A program made the translations under genes and the position numbers. A stretch of 64,000 bases of DNA from Roseiarcus sp963709185 (lineage in GTDB: Bacteria; Pseudomonadota; Alphaproteobacteria; Rhizobiales; Beijerinckiaceae), in NCBI GenBank assembly GCA_963709185.1, contig CAVPVQ010000023.1, forward strand, positions 186,001 to 250,000. The letters are read 5' to 3'. This document shows positions 60,544-64,000 of the stretch, piece after piece. Within the stretch, counting starts at the first letter, position 1, and the number at the start of each line of letters is the position of its first letter. The notes beneath the pieces are model-generated. The model was not told the DNA's origin, searched no databases, and was given only the letters and a program-made list of their open reading frames with translations.

Positions 60544-60930
60544 ATGCTGTTTCACATGATCCCTGGCGGCCCGAAGCCCGTGGCGCCGTTCAGCCACGCG
60601 GTCGAAAGCGACGGGTTCGTGTTCGTGACCGGCCAAATGCCGGATACGCCCGCCGCTCCCGGCGCCCTGCCGGAGGGCGTCGCCGCGCAGACCCGGAACG
60701 TCATGGCCAATCTGTCGGCCGTGCTGGCCGGTCTCGGACTCGGGCTCGAGCATGTCGTGATGGCGCGGATCTACCTCACCCGGTTCAGCCAAGACTATGC
60801 CGAGATGAACGAGGTCTATCGGACCTTCTTTGCGCCGGGCCGCCTTCCGGCCCGCACCTGCGTCGGCGTGACCGGCCTCGCCTATGACGCGCTGATCGAA
60901 ATCGACCTGATCGCCCGCCGCCCCGGTTGA
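60544..60930 (+). CDS. RidA family protein (YjgF/YER057c/UK114)
   Basis: The 128-residue trimeric protein begins at ATG 60544 with GGAGAGG upstream. FSHAVESDGFVFVTGQMP, VVMARIYLTRFSQDYAEMNE and the C-terminal ARTCVGVTGLAYDALIEIDL with the conserved Arg and Glu are RidA landmarks. RidA hydrolyses reactive enamine/imine intermediates such as 2-aminoacrylate. Downstream of a polyamine-type importer and 10 bp before a thioesterase gene, it may clean up amine-oxidation intermediates; that is inference. Confidence 0.9.
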   Translation: MLFHMIPGGPKPVAPFSHAVESDGFVFVTGQMPDTPAAPGALPEGVAAQTRNVMANLSAVLAGLGLGLEHVVMARIYLTRFSQDYAEMNEVYRTFFAPGRLPARTCVGVTGLAYDALIEIDLIARRPG

Positions 60931-60940
60931 GGAGCCGAGC

Positions 60941-61336
60941 ATGGACCTGATGACGCGGTTGAACAGCGAGCCCCTGCCCTTCGCCGCCCTGCTCGGCATC
61001 GAGGTTGTCAGCGCGGCGCCGGAGCGGATCGTCGGCGCGATGACGGTGCGCGAGGAATTCTGCACCCGGCCGGCGGTGGCGCATGGCGGCGCGATCATGG
61101 CGTTCGCCGACACGCTCGGCGCGCTGGCGACGGTCGCCAACCTGCCCGAGGGCGGACGCACCACCACGATCGAGAGCAAGACCAATTTCATCGGCGCGGC
61201 GCCGCTCGGCGCGCGCCTGATCGGCGAGGCGACGCCGGTGCATCGCGGCCGCCGCACGATGGTCTGGCAGACGCGCGTCAAGACCGAGGACGGCAAGCTC
61301 GTCGCGCTGGTGACGCAGACGCAGCTCGTGCTGTGA
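60941..61336 (+). CDS. PaaI family hotdog thioesterase
   Basis: The 131-residue protein has the hotdog fold of PaaI/YdiI thioesterases. RPAVAHGGAIMAFADTLGALA (about residues 43-63) contains the conserved His-Gly-Gly helix and acidic catalytic residue, followed by TTIESKTNFIGAAPLGARL. It hydrolyses aromatic or acyl-CoA thioesters. It is likely co-transcribed with RidA and convergent with the isoaspartyl methyltransferase gene, 21 bp apart. Confidence 0.9.
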   Translation: MDLMTRLNSEPLPFAALLGIEVVSAAPERIVGAMTVREEFCTRPAVAHGGAIMAFADTLGALATVANLPEGGRTTTIESKTNFIGAAPLGARLIGEATPVHRGRRTMVWQTRVKTEDGKLVALVTQTQLVL

Positions 61337-61357
61337 AGTGGGAGCGGCGTGGCGCGA

Positions 61358-62203
61358 TCACGCGCCGTGGCCGCCGGTGAAGGGCACGAACGGGATGATC
61401 GCGCCGTTATAAATATCCGACCGCGTCACGCTGAACGTCCCGTCCGCCGCTCGTCGCTTGACCGCCTTGATGACGTGTTGGGCGCCGGGCGGCCCGACCG
61501 GAATGACCATCACGCCCTCCGGCCGGAGCTGCTGCAGGAGCGGCGGCGGGATATGGTCGATGCCGCAGGTGACGATGATCTTGTCGAACGGCGCCGCCTC
61601 CTCCCAGCCATAGTAGCCGTCGGCGTTCTTCGTGTTGATCGCCTTGTATTCGACGTAGCCGCGGGCGATCAGCGAATCGTAGAGCGCGCGGGTGCGCCGC
61701 GCCAGCCCCGGAATGATCTCGATCGACCACAGCGCGTCGGTGAGATACGAAAGATAGGCCGACTGGTAGCCGGACCCGGTGCCGATTTCGAGCACCTTGT
61801 CGCCGCGCCGGATCGCCAGGGTGTTGGTCATCCGCGCGACCGTATGGGGCCCGGTGATGGTGACGCCGAACCCGATGTTGAGGTGATGCCATTCATAGGC
61901 GCGCGACAGGTTCTCCGGCGTGACGAATTCCTCGCGCGGGGTCAGCAGGAAGGCGCGCTTGTCGGCCTCGTCCCACACGTCGTGATGCGCGATGAGCTGG
62001 AGAAAGCGATCAAAGCGCTGGCCGAGAAAGCCGGGGTCCTCGCCGCGGTTCTGTTTCATCCAGGCGACGAACGCCTCGCGGCTGTCCATCGGCGGGGCCA
62101 TGTCCCAGCCGAGCGGCGCCGGAACACTGGCGCGGGCGGCGCTGACGGCGCCCGCGCCAATGACGGCGCTCCCGGAGCTGAAAAGGAAATTTCGTCGGTT
62201 CAT
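61358..62203 (-). CDS. Tat-exported protein-L-isoaspartate O-methyltransferase family protein
   Basis: The 281-residue protein has a twin-arginine signal (RRNFLFSSGSAVIGAGAVS at residues 3-21), so it is predicted periplasmic, unlike standard cytoplasmic PCMT. The SAM site is VLEIGTGSGYQSAYLS (about residues 138-153). IGFGVTITGPHTVARMTNTL stands where PCMT has its substrate loop, and FDKIIVTCGIDHIPPPLLQQL is motif III-IV. A source of SAM in the periplasm is unclear. ATG 62203 fits the signal; a TTG at 62218 is less likely. Confidence 0.83.
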   Translation of the reverse strand: MNRRNFLFSSGSAVIGAGAVSAARASVPAPLGWDMAPPMDSREAFVAWMKQNRGEDPGFLGQRFDRFLQLIAHHDVWDEADKRAFLLTPREEFVTPENLSRAYEWHHLNIGFGVTITGPHTVARMTNTLAIRRGDKVLEIGTGSGYQSAYLSYLTDALWSIEIIPGLARRTRALYDSLIARGYVEYKAINTKNADGYYGWEEAAPFDKIIVTCGIDHIPPPLLQQLRPEGVMVIPVGPPGAQHVIKAVKRRAADGTFSVTRSDIYNGAIIPFVPFTGGHGA

Positions 62204-62254
62204 CGGAACGCTTGCCAAGAAGTTGTCTCCCGATAGACCGGCGCCGGATTCCCG

Positions 62255-62656
62255 TCAGGCAGCGGCTCTCTTCGTCGATCGGCGCACAGCCGCCTTGTCC
62301 GGCGGCGGCAGCAGGAGATCGGCGGAAATTCGAAAGCGTGCTCGCATGCGCTGCACCATCGCCATGCTCAGCCCCTTCTTGCCGCCGAGGATTTCACTCA
62401 CGCGGCTTGGCGTACCGAGAATCGGCGCGAGGTCAGCCCGCGTCAGGTCGTGCTGATCCATCAGATAGCGGATCAATTCGGCGACGCTCGGGCGACGACG
62501 CGGCCACTTTTCTTCCTCGTAGGCGGCGATAAGCCTCGCTTGCGCGGCGAGACGCGGGAGGTCAGCGGGATCGTCAGAAGCCATCAATCGCTCGACGAGC
62601 GCGAGGGCGCGGACGCGCTCCGCTTCGCTGTCGATCAGAATGAGGGTCGCATCCAT
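62255..62656 (-). CDS. HigA-like helix-turn-helix protein (antitoxin family, no toxin seen)
   Basis: From ATG 62656 the 133-residue protein has an acidic N-terminal region (about 60 residues) and an XRE-type helix-turn-helix (LTRADLAPILGTPSRVSEILGGKKGLS, about residues 77-103) as in HigA. HigA genes normally follow a HigB toxin gene. Here the upstream 200 bases hold no toxin frame and are partly occupied by a REP copy. It may be an orphan antitoxin or a plain regulator. Confidence 0.78.
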   Translation of the reverse strand: MDATLILIDSEAERVRALALVERLMASDDPADLPRLAAQARLIAAYEEEKWPRRRPSVAELIRYLMDQHDLTRADLAPILGTPSRVSEILGGKKGLSMAMVQRMRARFRISADLLLPPPDKAAVRRSTKRAAA

Positions 62657-62710
62657 CAAACAGTCTCCGCGATCGAGGAGCGCTCGGCGAAGTTGAAAGT
62701 TCGCCCTGGC

Positions 62711-62745
62711 GTCATTGCGAGCGAAGCGAGGCAATCCAGCGATCG
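62711..62745 (+). repeat. REP-type repeat, forward copy
   Basis: This 35-base element begins GTCATTGCGAGCGAAGCGAG and ends in CAATCCAGCGATCG. It matches the reverse complement of 62911-62945 in 34 of 35 positions. The sequence type is a widespread dispersed repeat in bacteria. Confidence 0.82.
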
Positions 62746-62910
62746 TGACGGTCGCTCGTCATCGCAAAAGCGCAACGACAAAGCGTTTTGGCATTTTCGA
62801 CAGCATTCCAGCTTGAAAGCGGCGATCAATCTTTAACTATGCCACCTTCAAAGGCAAACGGCATTTGCTGAATCTTGCCTTCCGGCGTCGCGAACAATAA
62901 GCAACCGCCT

Positions 62911-62945
62911 CGATCGCTGGATTGCTTCGCTTCGCTCGCAATGAC
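62911..62945 (-). repeat. REP-type repeat, inverted copy
   Basis: This is the inverted partner of 62711-62745, with one mismatch, 165 bp away. The pair could fold into a long stem in RNA or mark the ends of a small non-autonomous REP-based element. Confidence 0.82.
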
Positions 62946-62962
62946 GACGGCGGCCCACCCCG

Positions 62963-63859
62963 TCAGCCGCCCGGCACGGTTCCCGCCGGCAGCGCGCGCA
63001 CATGCGCGGCGATCGCCCCGGCCGTCGTGAGCCAGATCCGCTCGCGATTCTCGGCGATGTGCGTCAGCGCGCGGCGCAGATGGCGCAGCCGATGCGGCTG
63101 GCCCACGACATAGGGATGCAGCGCGACGCCCATCACCAGCGGCTCCCGCGCGCTCTGCTCCAGCATTTCGTCGAAATGGTCGACGATCATCCGGGCGAAA
63201 GCCGCGCCTTCGATCCGGCGCGCGACGATCATCGGAATGTCGTTGATCTCCTGCGGGTACGGCACGGCCACCATCGGGCCGCGGCGCGTGCGCATGAACA
63301 CCGGCTGATCGTCCATGCACCAGTCGAGCAGATAGTCATAGCCGGCCTCGGCCAGCAGGTCGGGCGTCGCGCGGCTCTGCGAAATCCACGGCCCAAGCCA
63401 GCCCCTGGGCGCCGATCCTTCGGCGCGGGTGATCGCCGCCGTCGCCTCGCCGATCAGTTCGGCCTCCTCGGCCTCGCTCAGGGCTCCCTGGCGCTCGCTG
63501 TTGGTCCGCCCGTGCCCGACGAACTCGTCGCCGCGCGCCCGAAAGGCCTCCGCCAGGCCGGGCGCGCCCGCGTAAATGTCGGAATTGATCAGCACCGAGG
63601 CGGGCGCCTGCAGTTCGTCGAGCAGATCGATCAGCCGCCAGGCGCCGACGCGGTTGCCATAGTCGCGCCAAGCGTAGTTCGCCACGTCCGGCTGATGGCC
63701 GCCGGGTGCGAGTTCGGCGCCAAGCCCCTCGCCGAAGGCGAAATGTTCGAGATTGATCGCGATATAAACCGCGAGCCCGGCCCCATTGGGCCAGCGATAG
63801 CGCGGGCGCCCGCGGATCGGCGAATAGTCATAGCGATCGTGGCGCGCCGGCGGGCGCAT
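62963..63859 (-). CDS. polysaccharide deacetylase family protein (PuuE/allantoinase-like)
   Basis: The 298-residue protein has the NodB-type (β/α) barrel of the allantoinase-like carbohydrate esterase group. DYGNRVGAWRLIDLLDEL, EAFRARGDEFVGHGRTNSE, WLGPWISQSRATPDLLAEAG and GVALHPYVVGQPHRLRHL are its landmarks. There is no signal peptide, so it is cytoplasmic and more likely acts on an amide such as allantoin-type compounds than on wall polymers. ATG 63859 shares its A with the upstream gene's stop (TGATG), so translation is coupled. Confidence 0.85.
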   Translation of the reverse strand: MRPPARHDRYDYSPIRGRPRYRWPNGAGLAVYIAINLEHFAFGEGLGAELAPGGHQPDVANYAWRDYGNRVGAWRLIDLLDELQAPASVLINSDIYAGAPGLAEAFRARGDEFVGHGRTNSERQGALSEAEEAELIGEATAAITRAEGSAPRGWLGPWISQSRATPDLLAEAGYDYLLDWCMDDQPVFMRTRRGPMVAVPYPQEINDIPMIVARRIEGAAFARMIVDHFDEMLEQSAREPLVMGVALHPYVVGQPHRLRHLRRALTHIAENRERIWLTTAGAIAAHVRALPAGTVPGG

Positions 63860-64000
63860 CAGAGCCAACGGACAGCGGCGCGCCCGCCGTCGAAGCGCGA
63901 GACGTTCTGGACGCCCTTGGCGGTCGCCTTCCTCCCGGCGGGGTCGGCCGCAAGACTCGATTTGTTCGTCACGCCCATGCCGTTGGACTCCGGGAGAAAT
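63859..64000 (-). CDS. partial gene at right edge, unknown product (C-terminus)
   Basis: An open frame enters from the right edge and stops at 63859, coupled by TGATG to the deacetylase start. The last residues read GRKATAKGVQNVSRFDGG and RAAVRWL. An internal ATG at 63979 would give only about 39 residues. I do not recognise the family from this tail. The tight coupling suggests a shared pathway with the deacetylase. Confidence 0.5.
   Translation of the reverse strand, partial: FLPESNGMGVTNKSSLAADPAGRKATAKGVQNVSRFDGGRAAVRWL

Larger units (their letters stand above)
62657..62962. other. non-coding interval with inverted REP pair
   Basis: 306 bases between the HigA-like gene and the deacetylase gene. 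It contains the two inverted REP copies (62711-62745 and 62911-62945) and, between them, 165 less GC-rich bases with no recognisable gene. Open frames crossing it encode the VIASEA(K/R)QSSDR peptide that marks this repeat when read through. Confidence 0.65.

Noticed and set aside
1..64000. CRISPR arrays, rRNA or tRNA genes
   Set aside because: No regularly spaced repeats and no recognisable tRNA or rRNA segments were seen by eye; a covariance-model search would be needed to be certain for tRNAs.

Overview
The window is a GC-rich, gene-dense chromosomal segment from an alphaproteobacterium. A Hyphomicrobiales, Beijerinckiaceae-like methylotroph relative is my inference. It rests on a PQQ biosynthesis set with a PqqD-PqqE fusion, a PQQ alcohol dehydrogenase with c-type cytochromes, betaine-lipid genes (btaAB), SoxCD and an alkanesulfonate (ssu) locus. 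No RNA gene, CRISPR array or complete insertion sequence was recognised.

Layout. 0-3.4 kb: dusA runs off the left edge, and its 5' end is duplicated 2.9 kb away, where a displaced dusA start fragment overlaps the stop of the MATE gene. This is the scar of an element integrated into dusA; it now holds a GlcG/HbpS protein, a cupin and a LysR regulator. 3.4-8 kb: MATE transporter, nucleoside hydrolase, D-lyxose isomerase, pyrophosphatase, GNAT. 8-12 kb: divergent ssuD / ssuACB, with ssuD and ssuA frameshifted. 12-16.4 kb: RND efflux pump and adaptor. 16.7-19.5 kb: GST, btaB, btaA. 19.7-26.2 kb: flavodoxin-fold reductase, then two glycosyltransferases among four methyltransferases, with a pterin dehydratase. 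26.4-32.7 kb: orphan binding protein, DHFR-like protein, folE, DUF4239-like protein, MFS, SDR. 32.7-38 kb: minus-strand run SUMF1 protein - TerC - hflK - hflC - 8-oxoguanine deaminase. 38.2-40 kb: soxC-soxD.

40.4-55.6 kb is the most coherent block. It holds pqqA (25 codons, followed by a hairpin), an IclR regulator, a sorbosone-dehydrogenase-like protein and a cytochrome c, then pqqB-pqqC-pqqDE. A four-gene PedA1/A2/B/C-like ABC system follows, then a small secreted protein with an EF-hand-like Asp loop, a PQQ alcohol dehydrogenase with the extra Asp diagnostic of lanthanide enzymes, a diheme cytochrome c and a secreted ankyrin protein. Together these look like cofactor synthesis, metal or solute transport, periplasmic alcohol oxidation and electron transfer. 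56-61.3 kb: a polyamine-type ABC importer, RidA, thioesterase. 61.3-64 kb: Tat-exported isoaspartyl methyltransferase homologue, HigA-like regulator, inverted REP pair, polysaccharide deacetylase, and a partial gene at the right edge.

Five single-base indels break four otherwise well-conserved genes (ssuD, ssuA twice, btaB, the sorbosone-dehydrogenase gene). They could be consensus errors or recent mutations; the sequence alone cannot decide.
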